From Cephalopachus bancanus (lineage: Eukaryota; Chordata; Mammalia; Primates; Tarsiidae): a stretch of 64,000 nt of DNA. The notes beneath the pieces were generated by a model. The model did no database searches. It was not told where the DNA came from and saw only the letters and a list, made by a program, of their open reading frames with translations. Shown here one piece after another: positions 1 to 11,862 of the stretch. Within the stretch, counting starts at the first letter, position 1; each line of letters starts with the position of its first letter. The position numbers and the translations under genes are program-made. Location of the stretch: positions 186,001 to 250,000 of the forward strand of contig JAPVLO010000404.1 of NCBI GenBank assembly GCA_027257055.1, given 5' to 3'.

Positions 1-568
1 TACAAGGTGGGACCCCCAAAAACCCAGAGTTATTTTTTGGATGGCGGGCCCCTTGTAGTATAGGCTTCCTCCGCTAGGGGAGTGTTCTAGGAACCCATCG
101 GCATCAGTGTACCAGATAACAGTGTTGTGGGAGGCTGCGTTTGGCTTCAGTCAATTTTTTTTGGAGATTATTTCAGCATATTTGCCCAGTTCATGTTGGG
201 TGATTTATAAGCATGCCTGCCCACACTGCACCGTGTTCAGCAGTTTTTGACCCACAACAGCATGACCCCCATACTCCACTATCCCCATTCACCTTGTCTT
301 GCCTGGTCTTTTGTTTCCCTGGATGAAAATAGTCCTCAAAGTGGAATATTTTGCCAGTGTGGAAGAGGTGAAACAAAAAAATGGCAGAAGCACTCACAGG
401 CATCAAAATCGACAAGTTCAAAAACTGTTTCGAGCAGTGGAAAAAGCATCTTGATAGGCATATTGCATCCAAGGGAGACTACTTTGAAGATGACTGAAGT
501 TTAAATACATAAGAATAAATACACCATTTGTTATAAATAAGTTCTGGTTTCAGGGACCCCCTTGTGTA
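1..568 (+). mobile_element. Mariner family A, internally deleted copy 1
   Basis: The element starts at the first base with TACAAGGTGGGACCCC and ends with an inverted match (GGGACCCCCTTGTGTA) around 553-568. Between them is a decayed + strand reading of a mariner transposase C-terminus, with a YSPDL-like region near 280-300 and an FKNCFEQWKKHLDRHI segment ending in YFEDD near 490. The 5' two thirds of a normal mariner (about 1.3 kb) are missing. Two related copies lie at about 28752 and 46100. The true left edge may lie just outside the window. Confidence 0.75.
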
Positions 569-941
569 CTTTTTCGTTTGTGTTTGCCAATCAGTAGACT
601 GTGAATAGGAATCGTGATTTTCCTCTGTTTTCCCACCGCCTGTCACAGGACTTGTCATACAGTAGGAGGGAGCTCCATGGACACATGAGTACACACACAG
701 GTGGGCGCATCTTGGTCTTCCAAAGGACCCCATGAGGTGGATGCTGCTGTCCCATTTTGCAGATGGAGAAGCAGGCACAGGAAGGCTGAAGCAGTTTATC
801 TAAAGAAATAGCTAGCAAATGCTAGCCTTGGAACCTGAGTCTGCCTGACACCACGGCCACGCAGTCCCATGTGTTGTCCTTGGACAATGGTGTGTGGGAT
901 GATCTGTGTCTTGCCTTTCTTGACAGTGTGACCTCAGCAAG

Positions 942-1312
942 TATGAGGTCCAACAGTTAGATTTGCGAACCATCCTAGAAAAAGTGCTACCTACCTCACT
1001 GCAGAATATCACTGCAGTCACCTTCGACGTGCTCCCCTTTGGAAGCTATGCACCGACACCAGCACCCATTCCACCTGTCAAAGCCATTCTGAATCTCTTT
1101 CTGGAATGGCCATCAGAGCTGTCATCAATTACCCTTGATGTCCTGAATGTCATCAAGTGTCTCCTTTTTGATATTTCCTCTATCTTCTGGTAAAAAAAAA
1201 GGTCACTGGGGAGCCAGATCAGGTATGTAGGGAGGGTGTTCCAATACAATTATTTGTGCAGTGCTCCAACATAAAGTCACAGTGGCAAGTTTGCAAACTT
1301 ATTCAGACCTCA
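942..1312 (-). mobile_element. Mariner family B, deleted copy in reverse orientation
   Basis: The left end TATGAGGTCCAACAGTTAG and the right end near 1281-1312 (GGCAAGTTTGCAAAC, CAGACCTC) correspond to the two terminal repeats of the better copy at 59661-60829. The reverse strand between 1249 and 1046 reads as mariner transposase: LEHPPYS-like start, DLFFYQKIEEI, then a decayed ending. Only about 370 bases remain, so most of the transposase gene is deleted. Confidence 0.7.
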
Positions 1313-1508
1313 ACAAATAATGACAACAGCTCTGATGTCCATTCCAGAAAAAGAGTTCCCAAATTGCTTTGACAGGTGGACTAGGTACTGACATTGGTTT
1401 ATAGCCTCCCAAGGGGAATACTTTGAAGGGGACTGTAGTGATATTCAGCAGTGAGGTATGTAGCACATTTTCTAGGATGGTTCATGAACCTAATTGTCAG
1501 ACCTTGTA
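1313..1508 (+). mobile_element. Mariner family B, 3' fragment in forward orientation
   Basis: Immediately after the reverse copy, the + strand reads a transposase C-terminus (SIPEKEFPNCFDRW, then SQGEYFEGD) followed by a terminal repeat ending CAGACCTTGTA at 1508. This 3' fragment lacks its own 5' end and lies tail-out against the preceding element, so 942-1127 and 1316-1508 form a long imperfect inverted repeat. Confidence 0.65.
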
Positions 1509-1625
1509 TGTGAGCCTCTCTCTAAGTTTTCACATCTGTAAAATACAGAATAGTAATAGTGTGTGACTTATAGGACCATAAAGCACTTAGGATGCTGTCT
1601 GGTACATTAGTAGGCCCTCAGAGGT
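1509..1625. repeat. MIR-like SINE remnant
   Basis: It carries the CATCTGTAAAATACAGAATA core-type motif and a tail resembling 'aagcacttaggatgctgtct', typical of MIR. Old and diverged. Confidence 0.45.
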
Positions 1626-2221
1626 TAGCTGGTTTGGTTACGATTTGCTATCTTTGTAGCAGAACACCAGAATATTCCAGCTGCCACTCTGTGCACAGTT
1701 CTGTGCTGGGCGCTGTGTCTGCTGTCTTCTGGAACTTGTTTGTCTTGCCTTCCAGGAGCCTGCAGACAAGATGCATGTGTTTAAAGGTTACAGGAAGGAC
1801 AACCAGGAGGGGCCAGCCAGCAGGCGGTCACTGGAGATGAATGCCAAGTTCAGGGGAAGAGGCCAGAAGGTACTTGCAGTTGGCCAACCTGTTAGATAAC
1901 AGCCCCCATCAGGGCTTCTTGGGCTAAACAGAAAGCAGAAGCTGCGATGGAGATGTGAATGCTTTTGTCTGCTGATGCCCCCACTGGTAGCAATTAACAT
2001 TTCAAGACCATGTTCAGTCTGGTGGGGCTCCTACCAATCCTTGCCCGGTAGTAGATTGCATAAATGACAGTGTAACACTCACATTATGTAGTGTCTGTGA
2101 ATCATGGAGTTACCCAGCGTTTGTGAGACCTGAGCTACTAATTCCCCCTCTTCCTTTTACAGAGGAAGAGACTTTGTCCAGAAAGGGAAAGCTCTTTGCT
2201 TAAGGGCTCACTGGTATTTAA

Positions 2222-2445
2222 TTTTTTTTTTCTTTTTCTTTTTCAATCTAGGTCTCACCCTGTCACCCAGACTGGAGTGAGTTCAGTAGCACGATCATGC
2301 CTCACCACAGCCTCAACTTCTTGGGCTCAGGTGATCCTTCCACCCTGGCCTTCCGAGTAGCTGGGACTACAGGCACATACCACCATGCCTGGGGCATTTG
2401 TTGTTGTTGTAGAGATGAGGTCTTGCTGTGTTGCCCAGGCTGGGG
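2222..2445 (-). mobile_element. Alu, old, antisense
   Basis: A T-rich tail is followed by the complement of an Alu (CACCCAGACTGGAGTG, GTAGCTGGGACTACAGGC, GTAGAGATGAGGTCTTGCTG) ending near GTTGCCCAGGCTGG. The 5' monomer is incomplete and divergence is higher than in the other Alus. Confidence 0.8.
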
Positions 2446-2804
2446 TATTTGGAACTGGAATTCCAAACTGGTTACTCTCTCATGGGTCAGATTCCCAGAT
2501 GCTTGGACTTCTGCCTGAGAGGGAGTGGCCTCCCTGTGTGCCAGTGTGCCAGGAGGGATGATGGATCCACGCCTGTGCATACCACATTACCTTTGGGGGG
2601 TCCAGGCTTCCACTCTTAGCAGAAGAACAGCAACACAGGCTGTTAGAGGAAGAAGTGGGCACCCCCAGGATGTAGCCAGTTCTGTTGACCTTGCTCAGGC
2701 AAGGTCCTTCCTGGTCCCTTCCGGCCTTCCAAAGCCACCCATGAACTGCTGGTAATCGTACCAAGACCTCTACTCTTCCCTCTGTCAAGACAGGGGATGT
2801 GAAG

Positions 2805-2995
2805 AATGTGGTGGTGGAAGGGCATGGGATTTAGAGCCACACAGATCTGGTTCATGTTCTGATCCTGATGTTTGTTCTGTATGTGGCTTTTGTCCAATCA
2901 TTTTACTTTACTGGGCCTCAATTTTCCTTTCTGTAAAAGGGGCCTGATAATATCCCCTCAGCAGGATTAAGTAAGGATTCTATGAAGCACCTCAC
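2805..2995 (+). repeat. MIR SINE
   Basis: Classical MIR pattern: TTTAGAGCCACACAGATCTG, then CTGGGCCTCAATTTTCC and CTGTAAAAGGGG, ending near CTATGAAGCACCTCA. Confidence 0.7.
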
Positions 2996-3015
2996 AGATA
3001 AAAAGCGGCCAATGG

Positions 3016-3348
3016 ACCAGGTGTAGTGGCTCATGCCTATAATCCCATCACTTTGACAGGCTGAGGCGGGTGGGAGGATTACTTGAGCCCAGGAGTTTGA
3101 GACCAACCCGGGCAACTTGGTGATATCACATCTCCACAAATAATCAAAAAATTAGCTGGGCATGGAGGCACGCACCTGTCGTCCCAGGAACTCAGGACGC
3201 TGAAGTAGAAGTATTACCTGGGCCCAGGAGGTTGAGGCTGCCATGAGCAATGATTGATGTGATCACAGAGGCAGGATTTTCTAGCCTGGGTGCAGACTGA
3301 GACTCTGACTCAAAAAAAAAAAAAAAAAAATAAGAAAAGAAAAGGGGC
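3016..3348 (+). mobile_element. Alu, sense
   Basis: The head CAGGTGTAGTGGCTCATGCC and both monomers are present, ending in an A tail at about 3312-3330. Diverged copy. Confidence 0.85.
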
Positions 3349-3449
3349 CAATGAATGATAGCTCCCCTGCCTCCTCCCCCCCGCACCTGACCTTCCTCTA
3401 GGCTACCTGTCCTCTGTGGGGTAGCACCCTGTGTGATCTCACCTCCCTG

Positions 3450-3585
3450 CTTATCAGAAGCTCCTGGGGGTGTTGAAAGATACATACCTTAGGCCTCACC
3501 TCAGAGTTTCTGATTTGGAAAAAATATCTGGAGATATGTATTTTTAAACAGGCACCCCAGGCTGTTTTGATCAGTAGCCTAGCGC
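3450..3585 (-). repeat. MER5-like hAT non-autonomous DNA element
   Basis: The phrases CTCACCTCAGAGTTTCTGAT and TTTTTAAACAGGCACCCCAG follow the remembered MER5A pattern. Ancient mammalian element; family call from memory. Confidence 0.45.
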
Positions 3586-4557
3586 TTATGCTGTCCAGAG
3601 TCAGACCTGACATGCAGTTCTGGGAACCCCTTGCCCCACTGTTTACCAGCCCTCTTGGCTTGGGCAGGCTATGTCACCTCTCTGAGCCTCATGTCTGCAC
3701 CAATCAAAAGGGACTAACAGCCTTTTTCTGCAGGGTCTTTTTAAGGGTGAAATGAAACAGTGTGTGCAAAGCCTCTTGCATGAACCTGGCACACAGGGGG
3801 GCCCAGGGAAGGGTAGTTTTCCCCAGGGCTCCCACGTTTGTGTGTCCAGGCATCCTGTCCACAGGCGGGCTTGTTTCAGGGGTTGAGTGAGGACCGACAC
3901 CAGGCACTGAAGGGCTACATCGCCCCCTTGCAATCTATAAGCTAGCTGGAGCCCTGTTTCCTTCTTTGAAAACCAAACCTTTATAGCATGCCCACCAACC
4001 CATTCTTAACGTTCTTTGGATTTTGCAGAGGACACATTGTTCGTGATGGAAAGCCACCCGCTTTCAGCCTTGCCTGTCATCCGTCTTTTACCAAGACCTT
4101 TTTTGTGGCTGTTAGAGCCTGTCTTTGAAACCTCAGAGCCTGTGAGCTCTCAGCACGCTTCCTGGGATCTAAAAGGCACCACGGGAGACCAGACACTGCT
4201 AATACTTATCAGCTCTTTTGGGGAACACAAACACTGGGTGGCTCCATGATTCTGAGAAAGGAAACTGTGACCCTGGGCTTGTCAGAGCTCATGTGCTTTC
4301 ACACCTCAAAGGGGCTTGACAGTGGAAGGGTTTCCAAGTCTGCAGAATGGTTCTCTGGGGAAGATGGGAAGCGTATTTGCAGTCTGGTTCCTTGGGCTCT
4401 TGCTCTCCTCCCTGCCCCCATGCTCTGCTGTTACCTCTGGAATGCTGGTGTGTGTGGCTGTTGAACTTGAGAATCGAAGTCTGAGCAACTGCTGACCCTA
4501 GAGACGGCGTGTACCTATGAGACAGAGCAGAAAGAAGAGGAGACTTAGGAAACAGGA

Positions 4558-4842
4558 TTTTTTTTTTTTTGAGTTGGAATCTCACTGTCACCCAGGCTGC
4601 TCACAACCACTGCAGCCTTGACCTGTTGGGCTTAGGCGATCCTTCTACCTCAGCCTTCCAAGTAGCTGGAACTACAGGTGTGCGCTACCATGCCCAGCTT
4701 ATTATTTATTATTATTATTATTATTATTTGATTTATTGTAGAGACGAGGTGTCACCAAGTTGCCCAGGCTGGTCTTGAACCCACAGGCTCAGGCAACCCT
4801 CTCACCTCGGCCTCCCAAAGTGCTGGGATGACAGGCTGAGCC
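4558..4842 (-). mobile_element. Alu, antisense, with ATT expansion
   Basis: T tail then GAGTTGGAATCTCACTGTCA, both monomers, ending in GGGATGACAGGCTGAGCC. The mid-element A-rich linker has expanded into an (ATT)n run at about 4700-4728. Confidence 0.85.
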
Positions 4843-5239
4843 CTCTGTGAGACCCAGTCTGTGTGAGGGACCACAGTTATGGCTGGACTGTGGTTTCCCT
4901 GTCCTGCCTGTTCAAGTCTTAGAAAGTCATTTTTATTAGTTTGTGCCTTCCCAGCAATGGATGTTTTGCAGTTTACCCTCTTCAGTGTCTGTCCCTGAAA
5001 ATATCCTTAGATCATCCACAGAGTAGACATGAGGACAAGGTCTGGCTTTTCTATCCTCCAGCCATGCTTTTGGGGCTGACTGTTTCCCTTTATGCTTTAA
5101 GCTTTCAACAAATGCAATAGGAGGCAGAAAAATGTCAGAAAAACATTTGGAGTGAGACAGACAAGAGATACAGACCCAGGTTTTAGAGTGAGGCAGACCT
5201 AGGGAAGAGCCCTGGTTGTGTGCCCTTGATTTTTGGCTT

Positions 5240-5625
5240 GTGTCCCGCAGTGGACTGAAAGTTCATGTCCCGCCCCCCCAATCATATGTTGAAACCCAGT
5301 CCTGAAGGTGATGTTGTTTGGAGGTGGGGCCTTTGGGAGATGATTAGGTCCTGAGGGCAGAGCCACCATGAATGGGATTAGTACCCTTAAAAAAGGGACC
5401 TCAGAGAACTCGCTTGCCCCTTTTGCTGTGTGAGGAGGACACAGGGAGAAGGTGGCCTTCTGTGAAGCAAGAGGTGGGCCCTTTCCAGGCCCCGAATCTG
5501 CTGGGCCCTTGATCTTGGCCTTCCCAGCCTCTAGTACTGTGAGAAATGAATGTATGTTGTATAAGTCGCTCAAGGTACCCGTTTATGGTCCCTTGTTGCA
5601 ACAGCCCAAATGGACTAAGATAGGT
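5240..5625 (+). mobile_element. MLT1-type MaLR solo LTR
   Basis: The sequence follows the well-known MaLR LTR pattern: ATATGTTGAAACCCAGTCCT, GGAGGTGGGGCCTTTGGGAG, ATGAATGGGATTAGTACCCT, CCCAGCCTCTAGTACTGTGA, ending near AAATGGACTAAGA. It is an ancient non-coding LTR shared by placental mammals. Confidence 0.75.
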
Positions 5626-5629
5626 CCTC

Positions 5630-5780
5630 AATTTGCTAATCTGTAGAAGGGGGATAATAAAAATTACCTGGCAAGGTGACTGTGGAGATTAAATAGGGGA
5701 TAACGGGTATAAAACTTGTAGTTGGTTCCCCGCAATCAGCCGGTGCTTAGTAAGTGCTGGCTGCTGCTGTTATCATCTTG
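5630..5780 (+). repeat. MIR SINE
   Basis: Contains AATCTGTAGAAGGGGGATAA and the tail-like GCTTAGTAAGTGCTGGCTG typical of MIR. Confidence 0.6.
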
Positions 5781-6232
5781 GTGCGCTTCAATGCAGTTGC
5801 AGTTGGTTTAAAAGTGGATTGGAACTCGGTTTCTTGGCAGAGTTGATTCACTTCAATTAAGTGACCTTTTCTGGATGGTTTACCCTGACAAGTGCCATGC
5901 TGGGTGCTTCATACAGATATGATTTAAGCACTGTCTTCTCACCAAGATCTTCTTACTCATTTCCAATTAATTTTGTCTTGCAGCTTTCAACCAAAGCATC
6001 CCCATGCTCTTGATTCCAAATACCTTTATCTACTCCTTCAAAGGTCAGTTTGACTTTCAAGCCTTTTGGGATCTGAGGACCCCTCCCCTTTGTGGTCTTA
6101 TCTCTCACCCCTCTCTACTGCACCCTCTATGTCTACCCAGTTCTTTGAGGAAACGTCCTAATATTTTTGCTCCAGTATGTGCCCTGCTCGGGGGCTTGTA
6201 TTCATTACTCTCAGAATCCCCCTCCTTCCTCT

Positions 6233-6440
6233 TCTTTTTTTTTTTGAGTCGGAGTTTTACTCTGTTGCCCAGACTGGAGTGCAGCGGCCGCTCCCGGCCA
6301 CCGCAGCCTCGACCTGCTGGGCTCCGGCGATCCTTCCGCCTCAGCCTTCCGAGTAGCTGGAACTAAAGGCGCGCGCTACCACGCCCGGCTAATTTTTTTA
6401 TTTTATTGTAGAGTTGAGGTCTTCCAAGTTGCCCAGGCGG
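6233..6440 (-). mobile_element. Alu, antisense, 5'-truncated
   Basis: T tail then GAGTCGGAGTTTTACTCTG, GC-rich right monomer (CGCGCGCTACCACGCCCGGC) and only the first part of the left monomer, ending at GCCCAGGCGGGTCTT. The copy is young-looking but truncated. Confidence 0.85.
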
Positions 6441-6569
6441 GTCTTTCCTCTTCTTAGTGGAGACTGCAATACCCATCTCTCAGTGTTAGATGAGGATTTT
6501 TGCATGTGAGTTGTGATTCCAAGAGCGGAGAGAACCCCACAGACCAGACTGTAGGAAACAGAAGAGACA

Positions 6570-7275
6570 AATTGTAGACCCCCTTATTGTTGTTTTGTTT
6601 CCATGGTTTCAGTTTCCCATGGTCAACCACAGCACAGAAGTATTAGGAAAGTTCCAGAAGTAATTTGCAAGTGTGAAACTGCATGCCATTCTGAGTTGCA
6701 TGATGGCATCTCACCCTGTCTTGCTCTGTCCTGTCCAGGATGTGTGCGATCCCTTTGTCTGACATCTACACAGCCTCCCCGTTAGTCACTTAGTAGCTGC
6801 GGACGTGATCAGATCTACTCGGTTATCACAGTGCTTGTGTCTGCAGAACCCTTATTTTATTTTATGATGGCCCCAAATCACAAGAGGAGTGATTTGGCAA
6901 TTCAGATATGCCAAAGAAAAGCCACAGAGTGCTTACCTCAAATGAAAAGATGAAAGTTTTGACTTAATAAGGAAAGAGGAAAAAATTATACATAGAGCTT
7001 CCTAAGAGCTATGGTAAGAATGAATCTTCTCTCTGTGAAGTTAAGAGGGAAAAAGAAATCCGTGCTAGTCTTGCTGTCGCACCTCAAACTGCAAAAGTTG
7101 TAGCCACAGCGTGGAAGTACTTAGGATGGAAAAGGCCATTCAGTTTGTGAGTAAAAGATGTGAACAGAAATGTGTTCCAGTTGGTGGCAGTCAAGTTCGG
7201 TACTATCTGTGGTTTCAGGCATCCACGGGGCATCCTGAATGTGTCCCCTGTGGGTAAGACAGGACTCCTGTACTG
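6570..7275 (+). mobile_element. Tigger-like (pogo/Tc1 superfamily) DNA transposon fragment
   Basis: It begins with a CCATGGTTTCAGTTTCCCA-type end and carries GTTAGTCACTTAGTAGCTG. A + strand reading with a CENP-B-like start (MAPNHKRSDLAIQICQRK) follows near 6868, broken by stops. A second end-like stretch, CAGGCATCCACGGGGCATCC, lies near 7220. This is the remnant of a Tigger element that once encoded a transposase; the exact Tigger number cannot be given without a library search. Confidence 0.65.
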
Positions 7276-8469
7276 AATTCTACATCAGCCAAGCACAGAG
7301 TAGAAACAGCAGCTGCCTTGAGCTCATGGAGGCCCTGGGTGTACAGATGTTTCTGTGCCATTTTTGGTGCCACATCTGCAGCCAGTCAGCGTGAACCTGC
7401 AGAGAGAAGCCACCCAGCTCTTTCTCCCCCGACTTTACAGTAACGGGTGATGGTAAAGAGGCAGAGATGGGATGATGATAATGGCTATTTCCTCTTATTG
7501 AGCACTTCTTGTAGGTATGTGTGTATGGCGTAGTTCATTCATTCAGCAAGCATTACCTCAAAACTGAGGTTCAGAGAAGTTACATCACACTCTTGAGTGT
7601 GAAGAAGACAAGGAGGGTGCCTGAGATGATGGTTATGACCCTCCAAAGCACGACTTTAGATTCTTCTGATAGTTGGGCAGCTAGTATGCCAGGGAAATAA
7701 TTATCTGTCTCCTCAGCAATGCTCCATGTTTGGCTTTGTTGCCATCGGTGCATTTCAGTTATCCTCATGTGAGTGAAGAAACAGGTCTCAGAAAAATTAA
7801 TCCAGCTGGCAGTGCTATGCCCAGAATTCAATTAACTCCATGATTTCCAATTAATGGGCCGTCACGCCAGGATCAAGGTCACAGTGTTAATCTCACTTTT
7901 ATTTTAGGATTTCCACTGTCATGATTTACAGTGAATGTCATGATTTACAGTGAAGTCTGGCCAATCTTGTCAGGATTATTGGAGCATAATTAAGCCAGAA
8001 AGACAGGCAAAGCCGCTAGTTAGTGTGGGAGCCAGGGAGGGACCCCATTCCTTTGCTTGGTAAGCCTGCCTTAGGCGGGACGGGGCTGCCTGTGAGGGTT
8101 TCCATCTGAGGACTGCTTCCTGGATGCCTCCACACAATGCAAATTTCCATACAGTCTTCAAAGAAAAGATTTCGGGGTCCCAGTTCGTGATCCATTGTGA
8201 GCAAAGCTGTTGTTAATTCAGTGCTACCACACACACCTTCACCTCAATGAAGTTGGAATTACTAAGTTGGAATTCTAGCAGACAGTATGCTTTTTCAGAT
8301 GGCGAAAGATGATGGCAGACAGATGGCTTTTTCAGTATGCTTTTGCGATGATCCCATAAGGAAGGTATCATGGACTTTCTCTTTGAATAAGGTTACACAG
8401 CATGTAAGTGGCCTTTCCACTGAGTTGATGGATGGATGTGGCAGTTCCTAGATGCAGACCTTTTCTTTG

Positions 8470-8477
<8 letters not shown>

Positions 8478-8527
<50 letters not shown>

Positions 8528-8540
8528 GTGTGTGTATGTG
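8478..8540 (+). repeat. (TG)n microsatellite
   Basis: Nearly uninterrupted TG dinucleotides, with a single TTG break near 8526. Likely length-polymorphic. Confidence 0.98.
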
Positions 8541-8654
8541 TTTTGCCTGGTAGGATCCCCTCCACTCGTTCACATATGGGAATAAGAAGGTAGGCATGCA
8601 TGGGCAAATATTTATGATTGTCTTACAGGTGGCAAATGTCATCCATTATTATCT

Positions 8655-8765
8655 CATTTAAACATGCTCATGCACATGGGAGGGGGATATCATCTGGCTC
8701 CATTTTACAGTTAAGGAAATGGAGGCTTAGAGAGATTAACTAACTTGCGCACTCTTACACAGGTA
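8655..8765. repeat. MIR SINE fragment
   Basis: Contains TCCATTTTACAGTTAAGGAA followed by TGGAGGCTTAGAGAGATTAA, the usual 3' MIR pattern. Confidence 0.6.
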
Positions 8766-10084
8766 GTAAGGAGAAAGGGTCAGTGCCATTGATCTAGTTC
8801 TATTTGTTGGCAAATCCCTAGTCTGTGATTATATCATGCAAGTGCCACATGTTTTTCCTCTTTTCCTGGTTCTCCAGGAGTGGTTATTTTGTTGAGATGA
8901 GACTTTTTGGGGAAAGTAACACATGAAGGGAAGTAACACTTTTCGAGCGGAAGGAGTCTGAAGAGAGTAGGGACAAACCTGCTACTGCCCAGCGGGTGAA
9001 AGTATCCTTTGGGAATTAGCCCATGTCATCTGTGTGTAGAATCCACAGCCAGGTAGACTACTGAGTCTGGCCAAGCCCAGAAGACAACCCCCTCATTGAC
9101 TTTGAATTTGCCCAGTGCTTGTTTTTTCCACAAGAGAGGGTAGTGGGTAGTGGTTAGACTACCCTCATGAGAATGTCTCCGTAAGCCACGTCCATGCCAG
9201 AATCTAGGCCCAAAGACAGCAGAAGTTTTCTTTGCCCATGAAATCAGTGAAACATAGGAGTAGCGGCTTCTCTTTGCACATAGGTAGCAGATTTTCCTCC
9301 GAGTGCTTGCTGTGGGGTTTTCTGTTTTGTCCTAAGATTCACCTCCAGACTATTAATATATCTGCGTTCCCCATACAGTGGGCATTTAGATGTGTCCTCA
9401 CTTCAAGTTCCTTAGTCTCAATGAGCATTTGTATGCCTGGTGTGACTTACCACAGAGACTACCCATTGGAGGATCTTACTAATGCATTCATGTGATAATT
9501 AGATGCAGAAGCCTGCCTTGAAATTTCCTTCAGGTACCTGGGGATGGAATTTTTGCCTTTGAAACCTTCCCTAAAGAGTATGCTATCCTTGGGGAAATCC
9601 AGTTGTCTGAGGCTGTATTAATCTGCTCTGCGAACAGCCTCTTGGAAATTTACTGACAGTCATTTTTTCGTCATTTGTCATAATCAATGTGAGGACCAAA
9701 TCCTGTAAGCATTTATACAGAGAGTTTGGTAAAAAGTTCTTTCATCTGCTTGACCCTGAAGCCCTCTGAGATCCCAGGGGCACTCGCCTTCCCAGTCTCC
9801 TGCGCTCCACCCCCTCTCACACGCCCTGGGCCTCTGGCCTCCAGGATCCTGGCGAAGTCCCATGGTGTCCTGGTCACGCTCCTTCTGAGTACTCCTCCTT
9901 CCTCTTCGGTTAGGGTGCTCAGTTGTGGTCCTTTGCACGTTCGTGTCTGTCCTTGACTTGACGGTCTCTTGGCTTTTGCTTGCTCTCCTCCATCCATCTG
10001 AAGTGTCCTTCAGCTCGTTTCCACACCCATGGCCACTAAGATACCACCTTTTCCATAATGGTGCCTTCGTTCCCACTTCCTACC

Positions 10085-10138
<54 letters not shown>

Positions 10139-10222
10139 CACGCATGCACACACACACGCACATGCACACACACACATGCACGCACGCACACACACACGCA
10201 CACGCACACACACACACACACC
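10085..10222 (+). repeat. (CA)n microsatellite with GCA/TGCA variants
   Basis: About 45 bases of pure CA followed by a compound run of CA with ATGCACG and CGCA interruptions. Open frames of His-Thr or Cys-Val across it are artefacts of the repeat. Confidence 0.98.
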
Positions 10223-10689
10223 CCCGCTGAAAATTAGTAACTCTGAACTCCTACCTACTTTATATATACTTTTATAATAATAATTGGCAAATCCGAGCAG
10301 TAGAAAATCCGCTAATAATGATGATACAGCCCTAGGAGAGATGTTAGAGAAAAACATTAATGAGTAGGAAGATGACTTTTCATTGTTAAATGAGGGAAAT
10401 GGCAGGTTCAAAACTGCATACAGTATGAGCTCATTCCCATATATGTGGACAAAAAACACATAATGTGTGTGTGTGTGCATGTACACAGAAACACAAAACT
10501 AAGAATGCAAGGATATATGGTTTCCAAAATGTTAATAGTGGCTAACCTTGTTTCTTTTCTTCTCTGTCTTAATTCATTTTCTTTGGTGTTGGTAGGCCTC
10601 AGGTGCAGAAAAGTGTTAATCTTACTGCTTTGCGGTCTTTATACTACACTGGGCTGGTCTCTGTTTTTATTCTAGATTTTTCCTTTTCC

Positions 10690-10812
10690 TTTGTAGAGAT
10701 AGGGTCTACCCATGTCGCCTAAGCTGGTCTCGAACTCCTGGCCTCAAGCAGTCCTCCTGCCTCAGCCTCCCAAACTGCTAGAATTACAGGTGTGAACCAT
10801 CATGCTCTACCT
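10690..10812 (-). mobile_element. Free Alu monomer, antisense, old
   Basis: It reads GTAGAGATAGGGTC, then CTGGTCTCGAACTCCTGG, then GCCTCAGCCTCCCAAACTGC and ends at the Alu 5' end. Only the left monomer is present. Confidence 0.7.
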
Positions 10813-10904
10813 ATTCTAGATTTCTTTTTCTTCCCTTCATCTCCAATTTCACTCTCCTTTCTCATCCGTTTGCTTTCTTTCTAATGCTCTTTATATATGT
10901 TCCT

Positions 10905-11160
10905 AAAAGTGCTGAGTTACTTAGATCTGTAGTTGTTAACCAGGGACAATTGTGGTTCCCTAAGAAACATTTGGCAATGTCTAGAGATATTTTTGGTTGT
11001 CTTTACTTAACATTTGGTGGGAGAGGATACTACCAAAATCTAGTTAGTAGAGGCAAGGGGTGCTGCAAAAAATTCTCGATGTCCATAACAGTCCCACACA
11101 ACAAATAATTATAGACCCCACAAATGTCAACAGTGCCAAGTGCCAAGATTGAAATACACT
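10905..11160 (+). repeat. MER20-like hAT DNA element
   Basis: The phrases ACATTTGGCAATGTCTAGAG, TATTTTTGGTTGTC and ACAGTGCCAAGTGCCAAGAT follow the remembered MER20 pattern. Ancient, non-coding. Confidence 0.5.
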
Positions 11161-11214
11161 AATTTTTAAAGTTGTTTTTTTCACCAAATGCTGGCAATAA
11201 AATTTTTTTCTTCC

Positions 11215-11620
11215 CTATTTTATTTCTCCTTTCCTACTTTTTAGACTGTATTTACCTGATGGTAAACAACTTGATATTGTTGCAAAAGTCACCGAGACTC
11301 TGTTTTTCAATTTTCTTTTCTCTCTTTTAGATTGGAAAATTTCTACAGACCTGTCTTCAAGTTCACTAACCTTTTGTTTGGCAGTTTCCAGTTTACCCTT
11401 AAGCCCATTTAGCAAAATTTTTATTTCAGATGCCGTACTTTTCAGTTCTAGAATTTTCTTTTTTTAGCATTCTTTGGTGCTAACTCATTAAGACCACCTC
11501 TATGTTTTAAGTATTTGAACATAGTAATGAGTTTTAAAGTTCTTGTCTGCTAGTTCCAGGATTTGGGGCATTTCAGGATCTGTTTCTGTTTAGGCTATTT
11601 CATTGCTCAATTTTTATTGC
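11215..11620 (-). repeat. Old LINE-1/HAL1 ORF1-like fragment
   Basis: The reverse strand reads LKGKLETAKQKVSELEDR followed by a charged coiled-coil-like stretch, resembling the L1 ORF1 coiled coil (SELEDR). No intact frame beyond about 60 residues. Confidence 0.45.
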
Positions 11621-11790
11621 TCCTTTACAAGTGTAGTTATATTTTTATTGTCTAATAAACATTGTGATGATACTTTGTCAGAAGTCTGGATTGTCATCTT
11701 CCTTTAAAACACAATTAATGTTATTCTGGAAGACAAACTGCTGGCATATCTTTCTGGTCTTATTAGGCTTGCTTTGATTCTTTTTTAAGA

Positions 11791-11862
11791 TGTCAGGCAA
11801 CCCCCTCCCACTCTGGGAGCTTTTCTGTCCTCTCAATAAATCCTATTTCTCAAAAAAAAAAA
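11791..11862 (+). mobile_element. TINE-like short LTR-derived retroposon, copy 1
   Basis: Starts TGTCAGGCAACCCCC and continues CTCTGGGAGCTTTTCTGTCC, then TCTCAATAAATCC and an A tail of about 11. It shares this body with copies at 28594, 32859 and 56266. The AATAAA lies about a dozen bases before the tail, as at an LTR polyadenylation site. No clear target-site duplication is visible for this copy. Confidence 0.75.

Noticed and set aside
6868..7100. CENP-B-like reading as a host gene
   Set aside because: It sits inside a Tigger remnant and is broken by stops.
10010..10486. 158-codon reverse frame and 101-codon forward frame
   Set aside because: Both run through the CA microsatellite and are strings of Cys-Val or His-Thr.
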